A stretch of 64,000 bases of DNA, from positions 1-64,000 of the forward strand of contig JAFZOJ010000034.1 in assembly GCA_017550685.1 (NCBI GenBank). The letters are read 5' to 3'. Position numbers and translations under genes: made by a program. The notes beneath the pieces were generated by a model that was not told where the DNA came from, made no database searches, and worked only from the letters and a program-made list of their open reading frames with translations. The stretch's first letter is position 1, and each line of letters starts with the position of its first letter. This document shows, in pieces, positions 27,425-34,623 of the stretch. The stretch is from Treponema sp. (GTDB lineage Bacteria; Spirochaetota; Spirochaetia; Treponematales; Treponemataceae).

Positions 27425-28444
27425 ATGAAAATCAACGGATGTAAGAAAATTATTTTGTGCGGTCTTATGATACTTTTGTTTGCAGGTTTTGCTTTTGCTA
27501 CAGACGAAGCTTTAGGCCAGATTATCCTGGACGAATATACCGCGCCTGAAAAACTGGGGCAGCCGTTTCTTACAGAAATCCGACCGTTTACTGGCACAGT
27601 CCAAGAAGAGGCTGTGCCGGAAGCAGTACAGAATGCAGTTTCAAATTATCGTGATCTTACCATAAAGGCTTACAACATTGACAATATTCACATCTGTGAT
27701 TTGTATAAAGACGACGGAAAGAAAAAACCTCTTTTAATTTATTTACATGGCGGTGGAGAAAGCCGGTCTGCTTTTTTTACAAATGTTGCAGAAGATGAAA
27801 AGAAGAACGGAGGAAAGCCAAGCTTTAATGAATATGCCAAAGCAGGAATCCGAGTAATTACTGTTGATGCTGCCGGACTTGGAGACAGTGAGGCTGGTCC
27901 TTATGTTTTAATGCAGTGTGTTGCAGAAACTGTTCGTTATGTAGATCGCATCATTGAGTATTACAACACGGTGGAAGATGCAGATGCTGCAAAGTTTGCT
28001 TTACGCGGATGTTCAATGGGTGCCGATACAACTTTTTCATATGTAGCTCATGGTTCGTATAAGCCTGTTGTTATCATTACAGATATTGGTATGACAGATT
28101 TTACAAGAATGCCGGCCGGCCCTCTTTATGATTGCTTTTATAACGGAACAATGGGAAATCCTTATATTATACAATCTTTGACAAAGGACCAGATTAAGAC
28201 CTTTGCCCAAAGATATTCTCCATATCAGTTCCCGGAAAAGTTTAAGGATGTTTATATTTTGTCAGGCTGTGGTTTAGATGATACGCTTCATCCGGCTGTG
28301 ACAATTAAGGATTTTGAAAAAATCCTTAAAAAGCTTGGATACAAAAACTTTAAGTTTGTTTACGAACCAAACCACGGTCACTGGATTACAAATAATACAA
28401 TTCAGAATTCTCTTTCGGTTTTGAAAAAGACACTTTTAAAGTAA
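27425..28444 (+). CDS. Secreted alpha/beta-hydrolase (esterase or peptidase)
   Basis: 339 residues with a signal peptide (MKINGCKKIILCGLMILLFA, cleavage after AFA near 27). The mature enzyme has the oxyanion-hole motif YLHGGGESRSAFF, the nucleophile elbow GCSMGAD (Ser near residue 200), an Asp loop (GCGLDDTLHP) and the terminal His in EPNHGHWI. These give a complete Ser-Asp-His triad. The layout resembles acetyl-xylan or feruloyl esterases and prolyl-oligopeptidase-like hydrolases. Given the xylan-degrading context, a carbohydrate-esterase role is plausible but not shown. A TGGAGAACG ribosome site precedes the ATG, and a GATAAT box sits near 27385. Confidence 0.75.
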   Translation: MKINGCKKIILCGLMILLFAGFAFATDEALGQIILDEYTAPEKLGQPFLTEIRPFTGTVQEEAVPEAVQNAVSNYRDLTIKAYNIDNIHICDLYKDDGKKKPLLIYLHGGGESRSAFFTNVAEDEKKNGGKPSFNEYAKAGIRVITVDAAGLGDSEAGPYVLMQCVAETVRYVDRIIEYYNTVEDADAAKFALRGCSMGADTTFSYVAHGSYKPVVIITDIGMTDFTRMPAGPLYDCFYNGTMGNPYIIQSLTKDQIKTFAQRYSPYQFPEKFKDVYILSGCGLDDTLHPAVTIKDFEKILKKLGYKNFKFVYEPNHGHWITNNTIQNSLSVLKKTLLK

Positions 28445-28520
28445 TTCAAAGACCGGAAAAACACATTCAAACTACCACTCGTTAGTTACGGCAACTATAG
28501 AAAAGACCCGGAATAAATGT

Positions 28521-28526
28521 TATAAT
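28521..28526 (+). promoter_or_regulatory. gyrA -10 box
   Basis: A perfect TATAAT lies 36 bp before the gyrA ATG. The -35 region is poor (TAGAAA at 17 nt), and a degenerate copy of the ACTAAC/GTTAGT palindrome sits just upstream at 28471-28486, so control by a bound protein is possible. Confidence 0.5.
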
Positions 28527-28561
28527 ATTCTATTAAAATAAAAAATTTCGGGAAATAAAAA

Positions 28562-31078
28562 ATGGAAGAAATCAAAACTGCCGAAGGTGGCTCTCTCATA
28601 AAGATTCCAATTGAGGATGAAGTAAAACAGGCTTATATTGACTACTCTATGTCTGTAATTGTACAGCGTGCTTTGCCGGATGTTCGTGACGGTCTTAAGC
28701 CTGTACACCGCAGAATCATGTATGCAATGGATACCCTTCATCTTGCAAGCGGCGGTAAGACAAAAAAATGTGCTACCATCGTCGGTGAAGTTTTGGGACA
28801 TTACCATCCGCATGGCGACGCTTCTGTTTATGATGCATTGGTTCGCCTTGGTCAGGATTTTGCCCAGAGATATACAACAGTAACTCCACAGGGAAACTTT
28901 GGTACAATTGCCGGTGACCCTCCTGCAGCTTACCGATACACCGAAGCTAAGATGTCAAAGATCACCGAAGAGATGACCAGTGACATAAACAAAAATACTG
29001 TAGACATGGTCCGCAACTTTGATGATACCTGCGACGAGCCTGCAGTGCTTCCTTCAAAATTTCCATTCCTGCTTTGTAACGGTACAACAGGTATTGCCGT
29101 TGGTATGGCAACAAACATGCCGACACATAACCTTAGAGAAGTAGCTGATGCAATTTGTGCTTACATTGACAATAAAGATATTTCCATCGAAGAATTGATG
29201 CACTATATCAAGGGTCCGGACTTCCCTACCGGCGGTATTATTTACGGTACAGCCGGAATTAAAAAAGCTTATACAACAGGTCGTGGTAAAGTTGTTATCC
29301 GTTCTAAGTTTACTATTGAAACAGACAAGCACGGCCGTGAATCAATCGTATTTACAGAAGTTCCTTACGGTGTAAACACAACAAATATTATCCGTCGCAT
29401 TAAGGAGCTTGTACGCGATAAGCAGATTGACGGTGTTACAAATGCCAACGATGAATCTTCTGACCGCTCGGGAATGCGCCTTGTTGTTGACCTTAAAAAG
29501 GGTGCTATAACCAAAATTGTTTTGAACCAGCTTTTTGCAAAGACAGAGCTTCAGTCAAACTTTGGTGTTATAAACCTTGCGCTTGTTCCACAGGTTAAGG
29601 AAGGTGCTCCTCGTTATGATGAACCTGGAATGCTTACCCTTCCCCCAACCTATCTTAAGCCGGAAGTTCTTACACTCAAACAGCTTATCCAGCACTTTGT
29701 AAGTCATCGTGACGAAGTTATTACCCGCCGCACAATTTATGATTTGAAAGTTGCCAAGCACCGCATGCATATTCTGGAAGCTCTTATTACTGCTATTAAC
29801 AACATTGATGAAGTTATCCAGATTATTAAATCAAGCCAGAATACAGAGGATGCAAAGCTCAAGCTCGAAAAGCGCTTTAATTTTGATGACGAGCAGGCAC
29901 AGGCAATTGTTGATATGCAGCTCAAGCGCCTCACTCACCTGCTTATTGAAGATCTTCAGAACGAAATTAAAGAGCTCCAGGCATTGATTGATTACTTGGA
30001 AGGTTTGTTAGCCGACCATAACAAGATTCTTAATCTTATTAAGGACGAGACAAGAAACCTTGCAGAAAAGTATGGTGATGACCGCCGTACCGAAATTGTT
30101 GCAAACGAAGTTGAACAGATTAATGTAGAAGACATGATCAAAGATGAGGACATGGTTGTTATGATTTCCCGCATGGGTTATATCAAGCGTGTTCCTGTTA
30201 CTAAGTATAAAAAGCAGGGTCGTGGTGGAACCGGAAGCAACGGTACAAACCTCCTTGATGATGACTATGTAAATCAGCTGTTTATCGGTTCTACAAAGGA
30301 ACACTTGTTATTCATAACTAACTTAGGCCGCGCATACTGGATGAAGATTCACGAGATTCCGGAAAGCGAAAAGGCAGCCCGTGGTGCTCATATCAAAGGT
30401 TTGCTCCAGGTTGGTCCGGATGAAGAAATTACAACAGTTGTTTCGCTCAAAGAATTCTCTGATGATTTGTACCTGTTCATGACTACAGCACAGGGTGTTG
30501 TAAAGAAGGTACGCTCTACAGAGTTTGTTAATGCCAAGACACGCGGTATTATCGGAATTAAGCTTAATGACGGAGACAAGCTCATAAGTGCAATTGCTAC
30601 AACAGGTAACAGCGAAGTTATGCTTATCAGCCGTCGTGGTAAGGCTCTGCGCATTACAGAAGATTCTGTTCGTGTTATGGGACGTGCAAGCTGCGGTATC
30701 CGAGGAATGAAGCTTTCTGAAGGTGATGAGATTGCTTCTGCAGTAAAGGTTGAATCTGATGCAAATATGATTTTGCTTACAGAGAAGGGTGTTGGAAAAC
30801 GTATTTCCTTTGATCTTTATTCAGTACATGGTAGAGGAACCGGCGGCCAGAGAATCTTTGGTAACACCGAATCTAAGGGCGAAATTATCGGTGCAATTAA
30901 TGTTAAAGACAAAGACGAAGTTGTCTGCATGACAAGCCAGGGAAAAACACTGCGCTTTAAGGCAACAGACATTAAGGAGCAGGGCACAGGTGCTTCCGGC
31001 GTAAATGTAGTCCGTGTTACCGAACCAGACTTTATCGTTGGACTTGATAAGGTTCAGTTGGACAAAGATGATGAGTAA
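28562..31078 (+). CDS. gyrA: DNA gyrase subunit A
   Basis: 838 residues. The breakage-reunion domain has YIDYSMSVIVQRALPDVRDGLKP and HPHGDASVYDALVRLGQ, and the catalytic Tyr126 in AAYRYTEAK. A coiled-coil arm follows, then the six-bladed C-terminal DNA-wrapping domain. The GyrA box is present as KKQGRGGTGSNG, which supports gyrase rather than topoisomerase IV. Position 87 (E. coli Ser83) is Ala, while Asp91 (E. coli Asp87) is kept. Ala at this site is linked in other bacteria to low fluoroquinolone susceptibility. A strong terminator follows at 31105. Confidence 0.97.
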   Translation: MEEIKTAEGGSLIKIPIEDEVKQAYIDYSMSVIVQRALPDVRDGLKPVHRRIMYAMDTLHLASGGKTKKCATIVGEVLGHYHPHGDASVYDALVRLGQDFAQRYTTVTPQGNFGTIAGDPPAAYRYTEAKMSKITEEMTSDINKNTVDMVRNFDDTCDEPAVLPSKFPFLLCNGTTGIAVGMATNMPTHNLREVADAICAYIDNKDISIEELMHYIKGPDFPTGGIIYGTAGIKKAYTTGRGKVVIRSKFTIETDKHGRESIVFTEVPYGVNTTNIIRRIKELVRDKQIDGVTNANDESSDRSGMRLVVDLKKGAITKIVLNQLFAKTELQSNFGVINLALVPQVKEGAPRYDEPGMLTLPPTYLKPEVLTLKQLIQHFVSHRDEVITRRTIYDLKVAKHRMHILEALITAINNIDEVIQIIKSSQNTEDAKLKLEKRFNFDDEQAQAIVDMQLKRLTHLLIEDLQNEIKELQALIDYLEGLLADHNKILNLIKDETRNLAEKYGDDRRTEIVANEVEQINVEDMIKDEDMVVMISRMGYIKRVPVTKYKKQGRGGTGSNGTNLLDDDYVNQLFIGSTKEHLLFITNLGRAYWMKIHEIPESEKAARGAHIKGLLQVGPDEEITTVVSLKEFSDDLYLFMTTAQGVVKKVRSTEFVNAKTRGIIGIKLNDGDKLISAIATTGNSEVMLISRRGKALRITEDSVRVMGRASCGIRGMKLSEGDEIASAVKVESDANMILLTEKGVGKRISFDLYSVHGRGTGGQRIFGNTESKGEIIGAINVKDKDEVVCMTSQGKTLRFKATDIKEQGTGASGVNVVRVTEPDFIVGLDKVQLDKDDE

Positions 31079-31104
31079 TGCCGCTGACAGCCGGTGATTA
31101 TAAG

Positions 31105-31138
31105 AAAGAGTCGTTCCAAAGGAGCGGCTCTTTTTTTA
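31105..31138 (+). terminator. gyrA terminator
   Basis: A 13-bp stem, AAAGAGTCGTTCC (31105-31117) with GGAGCGGCTCTTT (31121-31133), two G-T pairs, an AAA loop and a T run to 31137. A standard Rho-independent terminator. Confidence 0.9.
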
Positions 31139-31229
31139 TGCCCTCGTCGTCATAGCGAGCGAAGCGTGACAATCCATTAAAAGGTATTTCTAAATCGTGA
31201 TCCCTGAGTCTGTCATAGGGGATAAAACA

Positions 31230-31271
31230 AACTAACGATAGGTAGTCAAAATCATACTAACAACCGTTAGT
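31230..31271. promoter_or_regulatory. Two operator-like palindromes near the gyrA end
   Basis: A half-site AACTAACG at 31230-31237 followed by GGTAGT, and a full site ACTAACAACCGTTAGT at 31256-31271 (arms 6 bp, spacer 4). They match the perfect palindrome at 34538-34559 and lie just upstream of the small-RNA promoter. Confidence 0.5.
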
Positions 31272-31293
31272 TAGAAAAATTTAAATTTTTTTA

Positions 31294-31420
31294 TTGACAA
31301 AAACAAAAATATGAATAATAATAAAACCATAAGAAAAGGGAGAACTATTACAAAATAGTTTAGGGATTCTATCACATCAGGCAAAAGCTGGTCGGACATA
31401 TACGGCCGGCTTTTTTGTTT
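31294..31420 (+). ncRNA. Candidate small RNA (~90 nt) with its own promoter and terminator
   Basis: TTGACA (31294-31299), a 17-nt spacer and AATAAT (31317-31322) predict a start near 31329. The transcript would contain a perfect 7-bp hairpin, AACTATT-ACAA-AATAGTT (31343-31360), and end in a 12-bp stem (31383-31394 with 31403-31414) followed by TTTTGTTTT. No open frame of useful length fits. It matches no RNA family that I can name, and the next gene downstream is on the other strand. A promoter for an untranslated origin-region transcript is the simplest reading. Confidence 0.5.
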
Positions 31421-31443
31421 TAACACGCTTCAGTCTGGTTGAG

Positions 31444-31473
31444 TTATGCACATTTTATTCACATTGTGGATAA
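31444..31473. promoter_or_regulatory. Cluster of three DnaA boxes (left)
   Basis: TTATGCACA (31444-31452, plus), TTATTCACA (31455-31463, plus) and TGTGGATAA (31465-31473, a perfect TTATCCACA on the minus strand). All fit the TTWTNCACA consensus within 30 bp. Confidence 0.75.
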
Positions 31474-31477
31474 CTTG

Positions 31478-31493
31478 TGTTTCACGTGAAACA
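31478..31493. promoter_or_regulatory. parS-like site 1
   Basis: TGTTTCACGTGAAACA, a perfect 16-bp palindrome matching the ParB/Spo0J parS consensus TGTTNCACGTGAAACA. Confidence 0.85.
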
Positions 31494-31534
31494 AAGGTGG
31501 GAGGGGTCTTGTTGTGTGTGTTTGTCAGATTTTT

Positions 31535-31550
31535 CGTTTCATGTGAAACA
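31535..31550. promoter_or_regulatory. parS-like site 2 (diverged)
   Basis: CGTTTCATGTGAAACA differs from site 1 at two positions, including the central CACGTG, which is CATGTG here. Binding may be weaker. Confidence 0.6.
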
Positions 31551-31594
31551 TAATATAGTTCCTTGTTTTGGCTACGTTCTTTTTATCTAGTTTT

Positions 31595-31610
31595 TGTTTC
31601 ACGTGAAACA
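31595..31610. promoter_or_regulatory. parS-like site 3
   Basis: TGTTTCACGTGAAACA, identical to site 1 and a perfect palindrome. Confidence 0.85.
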
Positions 31611-31651
31611 GAGAGTTGTGTATTGGATTTATTTCTGGTTATGATCATATC

Positions 31652-31667
31652 AGTTTCACGTGAAACA
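31652..31667. promoter_or_regulatory. parS-like site 4
   Basis: AGTTTCACGTGAAACA, one mismatch at the first base relative to sites 1 and 3. It ends two bases before the next DnaA-box cluster. Confidence 0.8.
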
Positions 31668-31668
31668 T

Positions 31669-31698
31669 TTTTCCACATTATCCACAGAGTTATCCACA
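31669..31698 (+). promoter_or_regulatory. Cluster of three DnaA boxes (right)
   Basis: TTTTCCACA (31669-31677), TTATCCACA (31678-31686) and TTATCCACA (31690-31698), all on the plus strand. The first two abut and the third follows after 3 bp; two are perfect consensus boxes. Confidence 0.85.
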
Positions 31699-31710
31699 AT
31701 CCTTAAATTT

Positions 31711-31745
31711 ACGACCGTTTGTTAGTTTTAAAGTTAACGACCGTT
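31711..31745. repeat. ACGACCGTT direct repeat with palindrome halves
   Basis: ACGACCGTT occurs at 31711-31719 and 31737-31745, 26 bp apart. The first copy runs into TTGTTAGTTTT, which resembles the GTTAGT half of the operator-like palindrome found elsewhere in the window. Confidence 0.5.
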
Positions 31746-31823
31746 CGTGAATTTGAAAAAACTCTTTGTGCACCCAAAAGAAGTTGTTCTGAAAGAAAAG
31801 TGTGTTGTAATGAATGAAAAACG

Positions 31824-32075
31824 TCATCCTGAACTTGTTTCAGGATCTTTTGTTTTGATTTGATGTGAAGTTGTAATTGAGTGCGAGAAGTGTGGTTATC
31901 AGGTAAAAGTATGTCTGTATGTTGTTGATTTTTATTACTTTTTTTGTCATTCCCAGGCTTGACCCAGGAATCTTTCTTTTGATTTCATGTCTTTTAATAT
32001 GAGATTGTCGGGTCGAGCCCGACAATGAGTCGCACGCAAGCGTGCTTACCGAGTTTTGCTTTGCAAAACTCGCGT
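31824..32075. repeat. Dispersed palindromes upstream of the lysA end (families C, A and others)
   Basis: A family-C hairpin (ATCCTGAACTTGTTTCAGGAT, 31826-31846 region), a diverged unit TCATTCCCAGGCTTGACCC (31950s), a family-A unit (32004-32026), and a GC-capped hairpin CGAGTTTTGCTTTGCAAAAC at about 32050. These make up most of the last 250 bp before lysA. Confidence 0.7.
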
Positions 32076-32081
32076 AAAAGC

Positions 32082-33380
32082 CTAGAAACACCTCATCAAG
32101 TCTTCGATAGTTTCTCGGCGGCGGATTTGAACTACTTTTCCGTCTGATTTAACTAATACTTCGGCTGGGCGAGGGCGGGAATTGTAACTGCTGCACATTG
32201 AGAAGCCGTATGCACCTGCATCGAGGATACATGCTAAATCTCCGTGCTTTGCCGGTGGTAAAAGTCTGTCTTTGGCAAGAATATCACCGGATTCGCAGAT
32301 ATTTCCTGTTACTGTCTGTTCAAACATATCAGAACCGGCGTGTGGAATAACTTTTCCGTCGCGGATGATTTCTATATCGTGCCAGCTGTCGTACATGCTT
32401 GGGCGTACAAGAACGTTCATTCCTACGTCTGTTCCTGCAAAAGTCTTTCCGTTGTTGTGCTTTACTGCGTGTACACGTCCTAAAAGAACGCTTCCTTCTG
32501 CAACACAGAAACGGCCTGGTTCTGACTTAAACAGTGGAATTTTATTAGGAATTCCGCTTTTTGTAGGTAATTTTGTATATGTTTCAACAAAATCTGTAAG
32601 AATCGGCTCCAGGCGCTTTTTGAAGTCTTCCATTGGGAAATCTTTTTCATCATCAAGCTTGTGATATGGAATACCGTATCCGCCGCCAAAATCAATGAAT
32701 TCAAGGTTTTCAAACTGATCTGCAATGCGCAAAAGGTTTGTAACTGCATCAAGATATGGCTGTGGGTCCATAAAAAGAGAACCGATGTGCTGATTGATTC
32801 CTGCAATTGTTAATTCGTATTTCTGGGCAATTTCAAAGATTTTTGGGATAAATTCTTCTGAAATACCAAACTTTGTCTTTTTTCCGCCTGTTACTACCTT
32901 TTCGTGATGTCCGGCACCTACACCAGGATTTATACGAACAGCACACTTTCTGTCTGCAGGTTTTAAATTTAAATCGCAGAATACCTGACCAATAAGTTCA
33001 AGCTGTTCAAGGCTGTCCAAGCTGGTAATTACACCATTTTCAATAGCAAACTTGAATTCTTCCGGTGCAACGTTGTTTGGAACAAAGAAAATGCGTTCTT
33101 TTGGGAATCCTGCCTTAAAAAGCATCTGGATTTCGCCAACGCTCATTGCATCGCAGTTTAAGCCTTCTTCCAGTGCAATTTTGAGCAAATGGATGTTTGT
33201 ATTAGCCTTTACAGAGTAATTTGCGGTATACGGATACTTTGTAATTACCTGTGATACTGCATGCATACGGTTACGAAGAATATCTTCGTTGTATACATAA
33301 AGTGGTGTTCCGTAGTTCATTACGATTTCTTCGGGGTTGTTACCCTTGAAAAAGTCGACTGTGTTAATAAAAGATTCCAT
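32082..33380 (-). CDS. lysA: Diaminopimelate decarboxylase
   Basis: 432 residues, a group-IV PLP decarboxylase. YSVKANTN holds the PLP-binding Lys58. HIGS, FIDFGGGYGIPYH (phosphate loop) and the C-terminal CESGDILAKDR, with the active-site Cys, all fit LysA. It converts meso-diaminopimelate to L-lysine. The ddh gene directly upstream on the same strand makes the substrate, so the pair completes lysine synthesis. The start has AAGGAG in front. The gap to ddh is filled with a full family-C repeat. Confidence 0.93.
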   Translation of the reverse strand: MESFINTVDFFKGNNPEEIVMNYGTPLYVYNEDILRNRMHAVSQVITKYPYTANYSVKANTNIHLLKIALEEGLNCDAMSVGEIQMLFKAGFPKERIFFVPNNVAPEEFKFAIENGVITSLDSLEQLELIGQVFCDLNLKPADRKCAVRINPGVGAGHHEKVVTGGKKTKFGISEEFIPKIFEIAQKYELTIAGINQHIGSLFMDPQPYLDAVTNLLRIADQFENLEFIDFGGGYGIPYHKLDDEKDFPMEDFKKRLEPILTDFVETYTKLPTKSGIPNKIPLFKSEPGRFCVAEGSVLLGRVHAVKHNNGKTFAGTDVGMNVLVRPSMYDSWHDIEIIRDGKVIPHAGSDMFEQTVTGNICESGDILAKDRLLPPAKHGDLACILDAGAYGFSMCSSYNSRPRPAEVLVKSDGKVVQIRRRETIEDLMRCF

Positions 33381-33401
33381 TTAGGTTCTCCTTAAAAGTA
33401 C

Positions 33402-33464
33402 GTCATGCTGAACTTGTTTCAGCATCTCTCTTATTAAGAGATCCCGAAACAAGTTCGGGATGAC
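33402..33464. repeat. Full family-C repeat between ddh and lysA
   Basis: ACGTCATGCTGAACTTG...CAGCATCTCTC is followed by GAGATCCCGAAAC...GTTCGGGATGACG. Two hairpins are joined by an inverted AGAGA/TCTCT. The same two-hairpin unit is at 37629-37692. Confidence 0.85.
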
Positions 33465-33469
33465 GCGGG

Positions 33470-34450
33470 TTACAGCATATGTGCTCTGATTTCATCTCCG
33501 CTGAGAGGGCTCAGATAAGCTGGGGCAATATCAAATACTGTCTTGCAGCCGGTTGCGCCCTCTTTGTTCAAACGATAGATTGCGCGGGCATAGGCGATAA
33601 GTACGCTTGAAGTAAAGGCTGGGTTTGAATCGAGCTTGAGGCTGTATTCGATGATATTGTTGTATTCGTCGTTCCAACCTGTCTTGCCTGAACGGAAAAC
33701 AAAGCCTCCGTGTGGGATTTCTGCATGATCGCGTTTGAGTTCTTCTTCTGTGATGAAATGAACTGTTGTATCGTAATCTGCAAAATAATTTGGCATTTCC
33801 TTGATTTCTTTTTCAATTCTTGCCTTATCTGCTCCTTCTTCTGCAACTACAAAGCATTCGCGTGTGTGCTTCTGGCGGGTTGTGAGTTCCGGGTTTTTTC
33901 CGGCACGAACTGCTTCCAAAGCTGCAGGAACAGGGATTGTATACTGCTTTCCATCCTTTACACCTTCTATACGGCGGATTGCATCTGAATGGCCCTGGCT
34001 TACACCTTTTCCCCAGAATGTATAATCTGCACCACCTGGAAGAAGGCAGTTTCCGTAAAGACGCATTAAAGAGAAGAGTCCCGGGTCCCAACCGCAGGAA
34101 ATGAGTGCTGTATGGCCGTTGTCCTTGGCAGATTTGTCTACATTTGCAAAATGCTGTGGGATTTTGGCGTGTGTATCAAAGCTGTCTACAACGTTGAAAT
34201 ATTTTGCATATTCTGGTGTCTGTTCCGGCAGATCTGTGGCACTTCCTCCACAAAGAATCAAAACGTCGATTTCATCTTTGTGAGCAAGAATGTCCTTTAC
34301 ATTGTAAACAGGAACTCCTGCTGTAAGGACCTTTACTGTAGACGGATCACGTCTTGTAAATACTGCTGTAAGCTGGGCATCCGGGTTGTGCTTGATTGCA
34401 CATTCAATTCCCTTGCCTAAGTTTCCGTAACCTAAAATGGCGATTTTCAT
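33470..34450 (-). CDS. ddh: meso-Diaminopimelate dehydrogenase
   Basis: From the ATG at 34450 the protein has 326 residues, the usual Ddh size. It begins MKIAILGYGNLGKGIE, with the Rossmann GxGxxG at 7-12. NVVDSFDTHAKIPQHF and SCGWDPGLFSLMRLYG are hallmark Ddh segments. It makes meso-DAP from tetrahydrodipicolinate by NADPH-dependent reductive amination, the one-step dehydrogenase route to lysine. The longer frame from 34495 is rejected because AGGAGT lies 5 nt before 34450 and the extra part is repeat-derived. Confidence 0.93.
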   Translation of the reverse strand: MKIAILGYGNLGKGIECAIKHNPDAQLTAVFTRRDPSTVKVLTAGVPVYNVKDILAHKDEIDVLILCGGSATDLPEQTPEYAKYFNVVDSFDTHAKIPQHFANVDKSAKDNGHTALISCGWDPGLFSLMRLYGNCLLPGGADYTFWGKGVSQGHSDAIRRIEGVKDGKQYTIPVPAALEAVRAGKNPELTTRQKHTRECFVVAEEGADKARIEKEIKEMPNYFADYDTTVHFITEEELKRDHAEIPHGGFVFRSGKTGWNDEYNNIIEYSLKLDSNPAFTSSVLIAYARAIYRLNKEGATGCKTVFDIAPAYLSPLSGDEIRAHML

Positions 34451-34462
34451 ATATACTCCTGA

Positions 34463-34536
34463 GTAAGGCCGCTGGCGGCCGGTGATATATAGCAAAGCGT
34501 TAAGAAAATTGCGAAAGCAATTTTTAGCTTTACCTT
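34463..34536 (+). repeat. Family-E repeat upstream of ddh
   Basis: GGCCGCTGGCGGCC, then GGTGATATATAGCAAAGCG, then a perfect hairpin AAAATTGC-GAAA-GCAATTTT (34505-34524), then AGCTTTACCTTAT. It aligns over its whole length with the minus-strand copy at 19001-19062. Confidence 0.8.
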
Positions 34537-34537
34537 A

Positions 34538-34559
34538 TAAACTAACGAGCGTTAGTTTA
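34538..34559. promoter_or_regulatory. Perfect operator-like palindrome (10-2-10)
   Basis: TAAACTAACG, two central bases AG, then CGTTAGTTTA. The arms are perfect inverted copies. This is the best copy of the ACTAAC/GTTAGT element seen in several places and resembles TetR-family operators. It lies between the ddh start and the TrmB-gene end. Confidence 0.65.
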
Positions 34560-34576
34560 ATTTTACTTATTTTTTT

Positions 34577-34600
34577 GGCCCTTCGAGAGCCTCAGGGACC
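34577..34600. repeat. Family-B palindrome downstream of the TrmB-family gene
   Basis: GGCCCTTCGAGAGCCTCAGG and GACC; the arms GGCCCT/AGGGACC form a hairpin. It probably doubles as a terminator for the minus-strand regulator gene. Confidence 0.75.
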
Positions 34601-34623
34601 ACGCTTATATTTTTATTTACAGT

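Larger units (their letters stand above)
31079..32081. other. 1-kb non-coding gyrA-lysA region, candidate origin/centromere
   Basis: No convincing gene lies here. In order it contains the gyrA terminator, repeat fragments, two ACTAAC/GTTAGT palindromes, an AT-rich stretch (31271-31325), a promoter-hairpin-terminator set (31294-31420), three DnaA boxes, four parS-like sites, three more DnaA boxes, an ACGACCGTT direct repeat, and family C and A palindromes up to the lysA end. DnaA and ParB target sites together in a large gap beside gyrA are what an oriC region would look like. A second candidate location is the dnaA gap at 22.7-22.99 kb. Confidence 0.7.

Noticed and set aside
31840-32091. An 83-residue open frame on the minus strand in the gyrA-lysA gap
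   Set aside because: Its sequence is the translation of family A and C palindromes and flanks; there is no ribosome site and the composition is not protein-like.
34451-34495. A longer N-terminus for Ddh
   Set aside because: The added residues are repeat-encoded and precede the normal MKIAILGYGN start, which has its own AGGAGT.
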